NCBI GenBank assembly: GCA_963932145.1
Contig: OZ010613.1
Span: 36,640,573 to 36,704,572 of the forward strand
Reading direction: 5' to 3'
Length of the DNA: 64,000 nucleotides
From: Acanthosepion lycidas
Taxonomy: Eukaryota > Mollusca > Cephalopoda > Sepiida > Sepiidae
In this document: one piece after another, positions 31,290 through 41,427 of the stretch
Numbering within the stretch: the first letter of the stretch is position 1
Layout: each line of letters opens with the position of its first letter
Notes under the pieces: generated by a model
Told to the model about the DNA's origin: nothing
The model's database searches: none
Seen by the model: only the letters and a program-made list of their open reading frames with translations
Made by a program: the position numbers and the translations under genes

Positions 31290-32590
31290 AGACTTAATTC
31301 ACATTTAAAATAGGTCCAAGTTAGTGGAACACTCTTTATAACCCCAGTGTTCATTATGACAAAACAGGAAGCTGTATAGAGCTACAATTATCCATCTCCA
31401 AAAAGGACTTGGTATACAAATGATGACACAGAAAAGAGAGAAGACAATTCTATTGACAGTTTAGGAAGAGAAACAGGATATGACCACAAAGTATACACCA
31501 TAAACCAAACTGTTTTTTATATAAAAGATTAACATAACTTTTTAAAGGTTCTTTTCTTCATATCTTCGAGTTGATCCAATTGTTTTTATTATCAATCTCT
31601 TGAGTAAAGCAGTTTCTCCAAGAATTCAAATATAACGTTTATATTTTCTTTTGTGCTGATGGAATTAAAGATCTGTGGCCAATGTCTGAAGTAACTGGGA
31701 CTTCTTGGATATTAAATAATCTCTAACAGGATTAAAAATCTCCAGAACTGCAGCTGATCAATGTTCCAGTAGAATCATATTTGTAGACAAGGAGTGTCCA
31801 TTCTTTTTTATTTACTAGGGGAAAACTATTGGGAATTCATTTTTTTCTGGAAATGTATACCATTTATGATTAGACAAGATTACAAGGAATTATATGTTGT
31901 ATACTGTTTGATGAGATTCATGGATTGGCCCCAAGAGACTGGAACTACTTTGAAAAAGAATTTCTGAATTGTTGCTTTTCTTTTCGAATTTGATGGTAAC
32001 ATTTTATCTTTGAACTGTTCTTTATATATGCTTGACCAACTTTTTCTTCCTTGCATTTATCATTTGTTACTGAGTAACCAACTGTGATTTCTTGTATTCA
32101 AAACCTTTTATTTTCATCTGTGTTACTCTAAAAAAACAAATATATTTAGAGAGAGTTTGTGGTAATGGTGAAATTAACCATTTCCATACAGGAAACATCT
32201 GACATTAATTGACTGAACAATATTAAAGTCAGCCGAAATTTATAAAATGTTTCACTTCAGTTTATCATGAAAATAAATTTCTCAACTTTAATGTTAGAGA
32301 TTTCTCTAATATAATTTCTATAGTAAAATCATTGGCAATGATCCTTGTCTTGCATCCTTCTTTGTAGAAAACAGAAAATAGAACCTTACTGCACTGTCAC
32401 ACTCTCTATGGCTTAGGAGTCTAAAACATGCTGTGATTTCTCTTACAAAGAGAGATGTGGGTCCACACCTTGTCAGAGAAGACATTTTTTTTCTAGAGTG
32501 TACAAACCTGTAGACATAATATACACTGATTAACAAACGGGAGATTCTATTCCAACATAGATATCCACTGAAAATATTATTTGATTATAT
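31290..32590. other. Long unassigned stretch
   Basis: 1.3 kb with no convincing gene or repeat on either strand. Confidence 0.4.
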
Positions 32591-32594
32591 ATAT

Positions 32595-32665
32595 ATTTGG
32601 TTGGATTGATGTGAGTTTTGACCCTGGGTTTCATGCTTTTGCGATCGTCAGACAAACTGATTAAT
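32595..32665 (+). repeat. Repeat T (retroelement end motif)
   Basis: GGTTGGATTGATGTGAGTTT, CCTGGGTTTCATGCTTTTGC, GATCGTCAGACAAACT. Recurs at 41745-41830 (minus) and partly at 50925-50960, each time beside (TA)n. The minus strand contains CTGACGA…GAAACC (32628-32651). Confidence 0.65.
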
Positions 32666-32769
32666 TTTTTAAAAATTTAGGCTTTATGTAGATTGCGTGT
32701 ATTGGTGTTATTATGTAAGTGGGGGGAAAGTCGTCGTCGTCGTGATATATATACACACACATGCACACA

Positions 32770-33143
32770 CAGTCCACCAAAAAATTTATACACACTTTAG
32801 GTAACAAAAACTTGTATAGATATTGTAATACTAAATTTATTCAGATATCACAAAATTAATACAAGTTACCTTTCGACTCTACAATCACAAGAGATGCTCA
32901 AAATGGTGGCCTTAAGCTTCCAGACATTTCTTAGAATGGCAAACTATTGCTTGGGCAGCATTAGCCAAAGTGTCCAGTGGGATTGCTGCACATGCATTTT
33001 CAATTTCTTGTTTAAGGATTACCAATTTAGTCAGTTTTCTGCAATACCCAATATCTTTTAGGGTCCCCCACAGGTAAAAGTCTAAAAACTATGAAAGACA
33101 AGTTTTTCCTTTCCTGAAGTGTGTGTACACTTTTTGGCAGACT
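32770..33143 (-). mobile_element. IS630/Tc1/mariner-related element, internally deleted
   Basis: The ends are inverted: CAGTCCACCAAAAAATTTAT, ACACACTTTAGG on the left; the complement of the right end is AGTCTGCCAAAAAGTGTACA, CACACACTTCAGG. The minus-strand interior encodes WGTLKDIGYCRKL, LKQEIENACAAIPLDTLANA and HSKKCLEA, then stop-GHHFEHLL. This is the C-terminal tail typical of mariner-like transposases (WGxLKDxVYxRxP…EI…GGHFEHL). The upstream catalytic domain is missing. Confidence 0.8.
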
Positions 33144-33149
33144 ATATAT

Positions 33150-33445
33150 AAAAATATTATATATTAATAAAATAAACACAAACTAAAATTACATAAAATA
33201 AATAATAATTATATAAAAAAAACATTAATTTCAGTTTCCTTTAATTACTTCACATCATCTATAGTTTACCTTTCCTTTTACACAAGGAGATTCTAGCACT
33301 TTTTCTAATTCGAACGCTTAATGTTATTTTGCTCAATCTTACTTCTCTGTATAAATAATGATTACTAAGTAAAATTTCTGTACTTGCCTCATTTAAGTTA
33401 CTCAAAGAATGAAACATGTTGGCATGAAGGTTTATCTTGTTATTC
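33150..33445. other. AT-rich intergenic
   Basis: No gene. A short TA/TAATA tract at 33143-33220. Confidence 0.4.
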
Positions 33446-33448
33446 CTT

Positions 33449-33777
33449 TTATTCTCCCATCCTTTTATTCTCCCACCCTTTTATTCTCCCACCCTTTTAT
33501 TATCCCACCCTTTTATTCTCCTATCCTTTTATTATCCCACCCTTTTATTATCCCACCCTTTTTATTCTCCTATCCTTTTATTCACCCACCCTTTTATTCT
33601 CCTATCCTTTTATTATCCCACCCTTTTATTCTCCCACCTTTTTATTCTCCCATCCTTTTATTCTCCCATCCTTTTATTCTCCCATCCTTTTATTCTCCCA
33701 TCCTTTTATTCTCCCACCCTTTTATTCTCCTATCCTTTTATTATCCCACCCTTTTATTTTCCCATCCTTTTATTCTT
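33449..33777 (+). repeat. 16-bp minisatellite, about 20 units
   Basis: The unit is CCTTTTATTCTCCCAY, with variants TATTATCCCAC and TTCTCCTAT; one unit has an extra T. Since 16 is not a multiple of three, the period cycles through all frames, and three long plus frames (149, 171, 116 codons) are produced artefactually. The array abuts LINE-C, and one of these frames continues into LINE-C codons at 33800. Confidence 0.95.
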
Positions 33778-33794
33778 GTCTTTCTAAATATGTT

Positions 33795-34205
33795 TTATTT
33801 ATATCTGAAGTTTTACATTCTGTATGGCTGTGAATTCTGGACAATCTCCTTACACTTAAAGGAAAGATTTGAAGCAACAGAAATGCGCTTTTACAGAAGG
33901 ATGCTGAGAATATCAAAGCAATGACAGTTTTAATGAAAATCGAAAAAAAACGACATCAGAAAGCAATAGCTGAAATTTCTTCACGACATGATGAGTAAAG
34001 AGGGCTTAGAAAATTTGATACTCACAGGCTAGATTGAAGACAAGAAGACAGAGCAAATCAACGCATAACCTACCTAGAGAGCTTGAGAAAATGGATGGTA
34101 GAACAAGGTTCAAGAGAGATAACAAAAAGACAAAATTTATTAAGAGCTAATATGTGGAGATTCATGATTGTCAATGTCCTAAAGGGACACAACACATAGG
34201 AGAAT
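33795..34205 (+). mobile_element. LINE-C C-terminal fragment
   Basis: The frame encodes ILYGCEFWTISLHLKERFEA and TEMRFYRRMLRIS. After stops, further LINE-C tail follows (GGGCTTAGAAAATTTGATAC; GTGGAGATTCATGATTGTCA; AAAGGGACACAACACAT). Its internal run AACAAAAAGACAAAATTTAT corresponds to the A run that separates units in the 1856-3704 array. Confidence 0.85.
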
Positions 34206-34209
34206 GTAT

Positions 34210-34725
34210 AGTACCCAAATGTGTTCAGTTATTTGACTATCATAGTCTTCTTGATTATTATCATAAACAGACCTCCAGACACATTCAGCCAGATTATTGA
34301 TCTGTAAGCACTGAAAATACATACAAGTCTAAATGACAAACAACAAAACAAAATGTCTCACAAAGACTAGAGTGAAAAACATCCGCAATCTAAGTTTTGG
34401 TTTCCTGCCAGTCTTTGACTCTTGGGAGAAACTGCAAAAGCCATTAAAGGAGATCAGCATAACAAGCAGTAGAAAATTCTGTCGCCAAACAAGGCATTGC
34501 AGAACAGAGAGACTTCTGCAAGGCCAAAATGCAGCTGCCTGCTTTCAATTCCATCTACTGTTTACTTATACATCACTAATTCTTATTCCAGAAATTATTC
34601 CAAAGTAGGATTTCTTGAAAAGGAAAAATGCCTATCAACTGACCTCACAAGAATTAATAAAATAATTTTATGGTAAAAAATTAAAACTGACACATTTTTA
34701 TGACAGGAATGAAACAGTAATACAT
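34210..34725. other. Intergenic, no gene seen
   Basis: The 91-codon plus frame at 34333 has no recognisable motif. Confidence 0.35.
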
Positions 34726-34726
34726 A

Positions 34727-34747
34727 CATATATATATATATATATAT
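34727..34747. repeat. (TA)n, left part of a split tract
   Basis: TA run left of the candidate LTR. Confidence 0.9.
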
Positions 34748-35504
34748 TGTTACGGCTAGCGCAACACAAAATAAGAAGCAGATTCATAAAAATTAAGGTT
34801 GAAGAAAAGAGATTACATCTAATAATAAAATGCAGATTTTATTTTACATATAATACAATATATTTTTGAACAAGAGGGATGAGGTTTAAACACTGTAAGT
34901 TAGGAAATGCTAACAGGTTAATAAGCGTGCAAGTAACCAGAAAGTAGTTGGCTTAACGTGTAAATATGTAAAGGGAGTGGGAGAGGAAATCCACTATAGT
35001 TAAGATTAATTAAGATTAAGGCGACGGATGGGAACTCATCGCTAGTCTAAGAATTATATTATTTTCTTCTTAAAAATAGTTTGATATTTACAGATATATA
35101 AAATAAAAGAGTTTGTTCAATAATATCAAGGAATTAGGGTGAGGTATTTACCGATAGTCATTTCTTTTCAAGGACTCTAGGAATTTAGATTCTTTCAGTC
35201 AAAGTTTTGTTCTTGAATCAAAAGGACCAGAGTCAACCTCAATAGTCATGGCTGTAGGTTCAGGAGGCAACTGGTTAGTTGGTACAAACTCCTGTTTATA
35301 CGTTTTTTTTGTATCATCTAGAACCCAGTAGAAGTTTCTAGAAAGTTCCATTCTATTATTACGAAATCTACAGGGTTTGGTGAATGGGAGCTTTTTGCAT
35401 GGTAAAAGGAGCATCGAGTAGCTACAGATTTAAGTCATCATTTTAAGTTAAATTTTGTATTTTATAGTATAAGTGTAAAGAAGTAGGACAAAATGGGACC
35501 TTGT

Positions 35505-35508
<4 letters not shown>
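34748..35508. mobile_element. Candidate solo LTR, 761 bp
   Basis: Starts TGTTACGG and ends CCTTGTAACA, giving an inverted TGTTAC/GTAACA boundary, and lies inside a (TA)n tract with ATAT on both sides. No internal retroelement coding sequence is seen. A minus frame of 71 codons (35199-35414) has no recognised domain. It could instead be another TA-targeting element. Confidence 0.4.

Positions 35509-35542
<34 letters not shown>
35509..35542. repeat. (TA)n, right part of a split tract
   Basis: TA run right of the candidate LTR. Confidence 0.9.
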
Positions 35543-35544
<2 letters not shown>

Positions 35545-35689
35545 TAACTGATAAACAATTGTCAGCAGTGGATGGTGCCTTTCATTTTACACTTATGCAT
35601 GCTAGCAGAGGCTATTGGGGAGAAGATCAGGTAAGGGAAAGACATATTTGTACTTTCTAAAGTGTGATACTAGCCCAACCTTGCTGCAG

Positions 35690-36334
35690 GCAACAAAGCC
35701 ACACTGACACATGAAATTTGTTAAAACAGGATTTTGATAGCTTCAGAACTTGATGAAGCTGATCACGCTGCTCCAATCTACTGTCTTCAAAACCCTTTAA
35801 CTTAATGAAACATGTATTATGCCACTCCTTTCAATTTGCTGCTTGGGCTTCCCAGGTTTTCAGATCAAAGTTCAGACATTTCAAGTTGTCTTTCAATTTG
35901 TCTTTGTAGCATAAGAGTGGACATCCAACTGAATGCTTGGAGTTTGGTAGTTGTCCATACAGCACCTTTTTCGGAAGCCTATGCTCATCAATTCTCACAA
36001 CATAACCAGCCCACCTAAGTTGTATCTTTGCTAGAATGGTTTCAATGCCTGTGATCTTGTTACATTTCTTCAGTATTGCACTAGTCTTGACCCATTTTAT
36101 ATCACATATGACACAAAGACAGCACATGTGAAAGGCATCAAGTTGATTTATGTGCAACAGGGTCCAAGATTCAGCACCATAGAGAAGGGTTGAGAGTACA
36201 ACTGATCTGTATATGTCTATCTTTACTCTGAGAGACATGTCTTTGGTGTTCCATAACCTATGTTTAAGATTATCAAATGCTGTGCTGGCTTTGGTTATTC
36301 CAGACTGAATTTCTCTGTCTATTTTTCCATCCAT

Positions 36335-36336
<2 letters not shown>
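35690..36336 (-). mobile_element. LINE-D RT C-terminal region
   Basis: The minus frame 35831-36334 (167 codons, uninterrupted) encodes REIQSGITKASTAFDNLKHR, LSTLLYGAESWTLL, QLDAFHMCCL, KIQLRWAGYVVRIDEHRLPK, YGQLPNSKHSVGCPLL and so on. The order RIxKAsxAFxxLxxRxW…LLYGxExW…LxAFHxRCLR…HQLRWxGHVxRM…VGRPxLRyKD is the C-terminal RT tail of a common RTE-like clade. Codons continue to about 35690 as a pseudogene. It begins abruptly at the (TA)n to the right, so the RT core is missing. Confidence 0.9.

Positions 36337-36337
<1 letters not shown>

Positions 36338-36413
<76 letters not shown>
36338..36413. repeat. (TA)n microsatellite
   Basis: 75 bp of TA exactly where the LINE-D homology ends. Confidence 0.95.
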
Positions 36414-36417
<4 letters not shown>

Positions 36418-36838
36418 TTTAGGATATTACACTGAAAACATCAAAATCACTATAAATGGCACAGCTACTTGTGCCCAAGTATGTCAGTCTACTTGAGCAG
36501 TTAGCTAATCCCCATTGCAGACAACTGCTCAGGCTCATTTGTGTTTGTTCATCATCCACAGAGCCCACCTGTGGTTTATACTCCAACTATGCTGAGCAGA
36601 CCTTAGTTACAGTTTTTGGGAAAGAGCACATTATCTAGCATGATCAACAATTCGAACGAGGACAGCAAATTCAAACCCTCGATGATTTGTGACTTCATGC
36701 TAGCACAACCACTGACAGCTCCGAAGGGTTCTGTGCACCCAATTTCACTCACAAGGCTTAGGTCAACCTGTGGTATAGTTTGCCAGCATTTTACAAAGGT
36801 GCTACATGCTGGGATTGCCACAATCCTGACCAAGAAGT
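36414..36838. other. Unassigned, relatively GC-rich
   Basis: Small opposing frames (36603-36849) overlap; none shows a known motif. Probably an unrecognised repeat. Confidence 0.35.
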
Positions 36839-36839
36839 C

Positions 36840-37025
36840 ACTTTCCTGACAAATCGACCCTGGTGAGTTTCAAAACCGGGTATCATGGTCAAAAAGTGAA
36901 CATTCTAACCACTCAGCCACATGCTCATTAAATAATGGAGGGTGCATATTTTTCTGACAAAATTTCTCAAATATTCAGGCTGGTAGATGTAGTTGGATAA
37001 TAAATATATATTATTAAATATAACA
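36840..37025 (-). mobile_element. tRNA-like module with long-TIR element remnant
   Basis: The minus strand has ATGTGGCTGAGTGGTTAGAA (box A) and GGTTTTGAAACTCACC (box-B like), Leu/Ser-like. To the right is TTCTCAAATATTCAGGCTGG and TAGATGTAGTTGG, matching the interior of the element at 44540-44590 (TTGGACATTCAGGCTGG). Relative to that block the tRNA module is in the opposite orientation here. Confidence 0.65.
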
Positions 37026-37109
37026 GACAATGAATGTCTATTATGCCTCATCATGAGCCATTCAAATGTTTGCTTTAATTTCTGGTGAAAACAAAAACAA
37101 ATTGTCCAA

Positions 37110-37195
37110 CATTTGGATATTTTTTTTTTATTAAGTTGGTCCTAAGCTTTTGGCTCACATGAGTCATCCTCAGAGTGGTTATACAGAAAGATATC
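37110..37195 (-). repeat. PLE-like terminus
   Basis: The minus strand reads CTGAGGATGACTCATGTGAG, CCAAAAGCTTAGGACC: CTGANGA, a short hairpin, then a degenerate GAAAG. No neighbouring coding sequence. Confidence 0.4.
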
Positions 37196-37424
37196 CATCG
37201 TCAAATATGATATTTTGATATTTTTACATAGAAGAGTGATATGTGATGTTAACAGTCACAGAATAACAGACGCAGATCATAAGTTCAAGATGCAGTTCTA
37301 TGACGTCACACCACACAACAGACTGAAGTATTACAACAGAACCAATGCCTAGATGCAATGTAATGTGCTGTGACTAGTTTGTAATGTAATTTTTTTAGTG
37401 TGGGTTGCTTTGTTTTAAATCTAT

Positions 37425-37735
37425 GATCTCTGTTCAGTTCTTGAACATCTCACATGTTGAACAACGCAGTTTTTGAACAAAAAATTCAAGATGAAAATAC
37501 CTCAGTTCTTGAACAACATACCCAAACTGAGTTAACATGAACAGAGTAATTTCTGAGTCAAGTGTCGTGTTGTATAAATTTGTGTGTTGTGCCGTGCTTT
37601 TCCAATTTTATTGTACTGTGACTTTTGTTTATATACATTTATTCATACTGGAAAAATAGTTTTGGCTTACAAATATTTTGGGTTACAAACAGCCTTCAGG
37701 TACAAATTAAATTTGTGGACCGTGGTTCCACTGTA
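37425..37735. mobile_element. Possible Tigger-like element
   Basis: TTCAGTTCTTGAACATCTC at the left and GGACCGTGGTTCCACTGTA at the right resemble the CAGTGG-type ends and TTCxxGAAC-rich subterminal sequence of Tigger-like MITEs. The left boundary is not clean. Confidence 0.35.
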
Positions 37736-37894
37736 ACTCACCTACAAAAATGCCTAATAATTATGCACCAACCCAATTATATACTTATATATGTAAGTGG
37801 TTTCTAAAATCTGAAAACATCTAAAACATAAATGGATTTAGGTATTATATTTAACTTGAAATTTAATTTTTTTAATTTTAATTTTTTAATTATT

Positions 37895-38336
37895 TCATGT
37901 TTAATGGATGTCAGTTGTCAGTTATTTCCTGTTAATTCCCCCTCTCCAAGTTCTCCGCTGCCTTAACCGGGTATTGAACTCACACTCTTTGGGTCCTGTC
38001 ACTGGATCTAACTAACACCTTTATCCACTGTGCCATGTGTCCTCAAGGTAAAGGCAATAGAGAAGTTGGAGAGGGGAATTAACAGGAGATAACCTGATAA
38101 CTGACATCCATTAGACATGGCACGTGGAACTAGAACAGTCTACCCCAGAACGAAATAAAAGTTTCAGTTCAACATTCCAACCACCTGAAGAAGGCTGGAG
38201 CATACAATGGCCGAAACGTTGTAATAAATATCATGACAAAGATGAGGACAATAGTCTGAAAAATGTAAATAGTGTACATAATACCTCATCTCAGAAATAT
38301 AGACAGATAATAAGTTTTATATATATATATATATAG
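37895..38336 (+). mobile_element. PLE terminal repeat with tRNA-like core and inverted arms
   Basis: The arms 37897-37966 and 38046-38118 are inverted (AATGGATGTCAGTTGTCAGT, TTAATTCCCCCTCTCCAA). Between them a minus-strand tRNA-like sequence has TGGCACAGTGGATAAAGG (box A) and GTGAGTTCAATACCC (box B). To the right, the PLE end has ACCTGAAGAAGGCTGGAGCA, GGCCGAAACGTTGTAATAAA and GATGAGGACAATAGTC. Ends at (TA)n. Confidence 0.75.
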
Positions 38337-38339
38337 ATA

Positions 38340-38607
38340 CACCTAGTGAGCCAGACAAACCTACCAAGGTTTCACCTAAACGGGTCTGCTCTACGGTTGT
38401 ATTGAGCTCTTTTGTTAGTTAGTTGTTTACTTGTATCGGGGTTTTTTCTTTGGGCTTCAGACCTGCATCTGTGTGATTTTTGGGGGCAGAAGTTCATGTT
38501 TGTAGCTCTTTCTTTTTTTAAAACCTTTTTTTCCCCTCGAGATTGATTTGATTATTGGCAAATCAAAAATTCAAGGGTTTTTCAAAATGAGTCTAGTTAT
38601 CTATATT
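38340..38607 (+). mobile_element. Repeat S, second copy
   Basis: GCCAGACAAACCTACCAAGG and TTTCACCTAAACGGG are the inverted version of the 30080 block. The T-rich remainder (GGGGGCAGAAGTTCATGTTT) follows the 30180-30340 order and ends at (TA)n 38607-38630. Confidence 0.55.
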
Positions 38608-38634
38608 TGTATATATATATATATATATATTTTA

Positions 38635-39012
38635 CAGCAAGGTTCACCCTGTACAAGACTCAAGGGCCACTCGAGGTAGAGGGTTACATTAAGGGGTAGT
38701 TTATATGTATAGGAGGGGAAGATAATGGTTAACTCTAGACTTGGACAAGTTAAGATTTTAATGATTGGAGAAATATCCTCTTGGAAATCTGTTCCACACG
38801 GCAGTGTTTCGTGGGAAGAAGCTCTTTGAGTGGAACTTACTTCTTGCCAATGGAATATGGAGGGAATTTGGGTGGTTTGCTTCTCTGTAAGTGGCATGGC
38901 AGGTCCTAACCATGAAGGTTAGACCTAGCAGAACCAAGGAATGTAATTCGTCTGAGCACTTTCCATGTAGTGATAGAGCAGTGAGAGGGTCACCACATCC
39001 CATCTCTGAGAG
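38635..39012 (-). mobile_element. LINE-B C-terminal fragment
   Basis: The minus frames encode LSLHGKCSDELHSLVLLGLT, HATYREANHPNSLHIPLARS and SKSFFPRNTAVWNRFPRGYF. After a frameshift come YLEWPLSLVQGEP and the 3' terminus at (TA)n. These are typical jockey/CR1-like tail motifs (FFPRTAxLWNxLPxxxFP). Confidence 0.9.
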
Positions 39013-39164
39013 AGAGATTTGAGGGTAGAAAATAATTCTTCAAGAAGGAGTGTACAAAGAAACCAGATTCAAGAACTCATTGAAGCCTATGGAATTTTGC
39101 TCAAAAGAGCTGCCTGGTAAGTAGCAACAAGTCACTGCAAAGAATAGTGAATATAGAATTAAAT

Positions 39165-39437
39165 AAAACTGAGGAATTGGAGAGCTGAGTTTGAATTCCA
39201 TTCGAATACATTACATTCACTTACATGCTAATATCATTGGGAAAGATATGAATCCTCTTCTCCCCCCAGCTATGGATAAATAGCAGGACAGACGAGGTTC
39301 TATAGCCTTGGATGGTAACTGGTCTACCGCAGAAAGAAATGGCAAACTACTGTGGGAAAAAAAAAAAAAATCTGCCTCATCAGTCATATATCAAAAGATC
39401 ACCTAAGTGTGTATCATGCATGGTACATAACTGACTT
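39165..39437 (+). mobile_element. tRNA-derived SINE, 5'-truncated
   Basis: Begins at GAGGAATTGGAGAGCTGAGT (box-B side retained: GAGTTTGAATTCC). Continues with TTACATTCACTTACATGCTA, AACTGGTCTACCGCAGAAAG and CTGCCTCATCAGTCATATAT, ending GTGTATCATGCATGGTACAT. Same family as 43438. Confidence 0.8.
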
Positions 39438-39439
39438 AA

Positions 39440-40260
39440 TTTTTTTGAAGAATAAAGTTGTAAATAAAAAATAACAAAAAAAAAAAAACGGAAATTATTT
39501 ATGACTCATCCTGATACATATGTATTTGCTGATGACTAAAAGTAAAAAAAAAAAAAGAAGTTATTTTTTTGTCACTTTTCAAACACCAGCTTTTGACATA
39601 TTTCAGCATCCTCAGCTAACATAAAGACCACGTTTTTGGCTGATTAAATATCAAAAGCTCTGAAAGTGGTTAGAATTAGCCAGTGAAACCTCTCATTATC
39701 CTCCACTGAACGCAATGCATGCAGAATTTATTCCTGGTCGGATTTGACATTTCAAACACAGCCATAATTAGCCACAAACTGTGTTGATATTTAATTCTGG
39801 CCAATATCTATAGATTAACCGTTTCCTACAAGACAAGCAATTATGGAATATTAGACTATTTACTAGCCTATAATTGCAGCTCAGGCTTTTAGCTAAAAAT
39901 TAAAACCACTACTTCAATTTCTTTTTTTTTTTTTCCTTTCATGACTGGATTTTTTTATCATATTTAGCGTACAATCTAATATAGGTAAGAACCTAACAAT
40001 AGACTCAAAAACAGTGAAAAATGCCATCTGACAGAGGTCAGAGAACAAACCAGTTGAAATCTTATGAAATTCACCTAAAAAAAATAAGAATATAGAAGTA
40101 AGTTTAAATAATGGCAACCAATGAAGCTAAAATTACACACTTGAGTCACTCTTAAAATATTGCATTTTTCAGAATATAAGACATACCAGTGTATGAAGCA
40201 CATTGTTATTTTGAAAAGAGTTCTGCCAAGTATCCAATGAAAATCAAAATATCAATTATG
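39440..40260. other. Intergenic, no gene seen
   Basis: A-rich tracts only. Confidence 0.4.
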
Positions 40261-40264
40261 CAAT

Positions 40265-40935
40265 TACCAATTTTAAATGTATTAAGCACTTTGATTGGTG
40301 AGGCGCATTTCACATTTGAAATCCATACTGTTATTATAAATAACACATTCAAGTGAACTAAACTATTCCTGTTTGAATGTATATTGAGATGACTCATTTA
40401 CATAAGACATCACAAAGACTATAAATAGCTACAGCTATTACACATGAGACAGTTGAGTGCATACTGCTTCCCGTGAGTCAATAACACTACATTACAATGG
40501 CATCACTGATATCTAAAGAACAGAACGAACAATTATCACTGGATAATTATGAATACACACAAGGATACTAGCAGCTAAAGCTAAAACAAAAAACGCTGAA
40601 AGATTTCAAATCAGTTGGAGAAAACCAAATAACTAATCTCTTCTTGACAACTGCTGGTTGTGAGGCCATTATAAAATTATTGGCAATTGCACACCTAAGG
40701 CAGATGGTGGAAATGACATTTGCCAATATAAGTCAACTAACAACAGTGAAAAACATAGCACCCAAGAAAAACACTAGTGAATGCAGAGAGAGAGCAAAGT
40801 TAATGAATATTTCTCAAAAAGTAAATAAACCAGTTATTGAATATGTTAACTGCATTAAGCACATTGGTCAGGTCAATTTCACATTTGAAATCTATACTAT
40901 TGTTATACATAACACTTTCAAGTGAACTAAACCCT

Positions 40936-40937
<2 letters not shown>
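40265..40937 (+). mobile_element. Degenerate LTR-type element with Gag-like frame
   Basis: Direct repeats (repeat Y) at 40270-40365 and 40845-40932 (CATTTCACATTTGAAATC; TTCAAGTGAACTAAAC) enclose a Gag-like frame. From ATG 40497, after one stop, it reads LFLTTAGCEAIIKLLAIAHL, ERAKLMNISQKVNKPVIEYV. The pattern resembles the LLSxxGxExYxLLRxLxxP…FxxRxQxxGExIxEYVxxL region of Ty3/gypsy-like capsids. A TATA-like CTATAAATAGC lies at 40420. Pol is absent; the second repeat is entered in frame and stops at (TA)n. Confidence 0.5.

Positions 40938-40976
<39 letters not shown>
40938..40976. repeat. (TA)n microsatellite
   Basis: Pure TA run between the Gag-like remnant and the ribozyme-bearing repeat. 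Confidence 0.95.
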
Positions 40977-40978
<2 letters not shown>

Positions 40979-41240
40979 ATTAATTCATCGAGTCTGATAG
41001 AAACCTCAAAAGAATGCAGAAAGCACTGGACGGCCGTTTTGTCCTATATTTGGGACTCATCAGCAGTGCGCATCCACTACTGAGAATTGAAACCCTGACA
41101 GGTTGTCAAGCAAACATCATACCAACTGTTCCAATGGGCCTCGGTGATGAAGAGATTCCAAATCAGACTCAATATAGCGTCACTTGCTCACATATTCCGT
41201 GGTGGAACTCTACTGAGTTCTCTGTAACCATAGGACTTTA
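40977..41240 (-). mobile_element. tRNA-like short retroposon with an embedded hammerhead ribozyme
   Basis: On the minus strand, 41150-41085 resembles a tRNA (TGGAACAGTTGGTATGATG as box A; GGTTTCAATTCTC as box B). It is followed by a hammerhead fold (41069-41023) and an AT-rich end, AATTAATTACATATATA, entering (TA)n. Arrangement: Pol III-type head, ribozyme, simple-repeat tail. The flanks to the right (41150-41240) are unassigned. Confidence 0.6.
41023..41069 (-). ncRNA. Hammerhead ribozyme, type I-like, one core substitution
   Basis: Minus-strand reading. Stem I is GCACTG (41069-41064) with CAGTGC (41028-41023), six perfect pairs. The core CTGATGA is at 41063-41057. Stem II is GTCC (41056-41053) with GGAC (41044-41041), closed by an eight-base loop. 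Then AAAA stands where GAAA is expected (position 12, at 41040, is A not G). Stem III ACGG/CCGT (41037-41030) is palindromic and has no loop. The cleavage site would follow GTC, between 41029 and 41028. All helices are intact; the G12 change should abolish or greatly reduce cleavage in this copy. Confidence 0.85.
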
Positions 41241-41427
41241 AATAAAAACAGACCACTTTAGGGTTCCATGTAATAAATTATTTCACCAGAGCCTTTTTAA
41301 AGGACTGAAGATCATCAGACTTTACTTCCAAACAAAAAATGAAAAGAAAATTTACACATTTTTGACGGGCCGTATTAAACATACGTAAATTAACAAAGTG
41401 AGGGGGGACAGAGAAGACATGAGTGAG

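Noticed and set aside
31290-32590. Possible host exon in the longest repeat-free stretch
   Set aside because: Splice-like AG/GT sites occur, but no frame with protein-like composition or recognisable motif links to them.
33384-33924. Three overlapping plus-strand frames of 116-171 codons
   Set aside because: They arise from the 16-bp minisatellite, which lacks stops in every frame; the longest one merely runs on into LINE-C codons.
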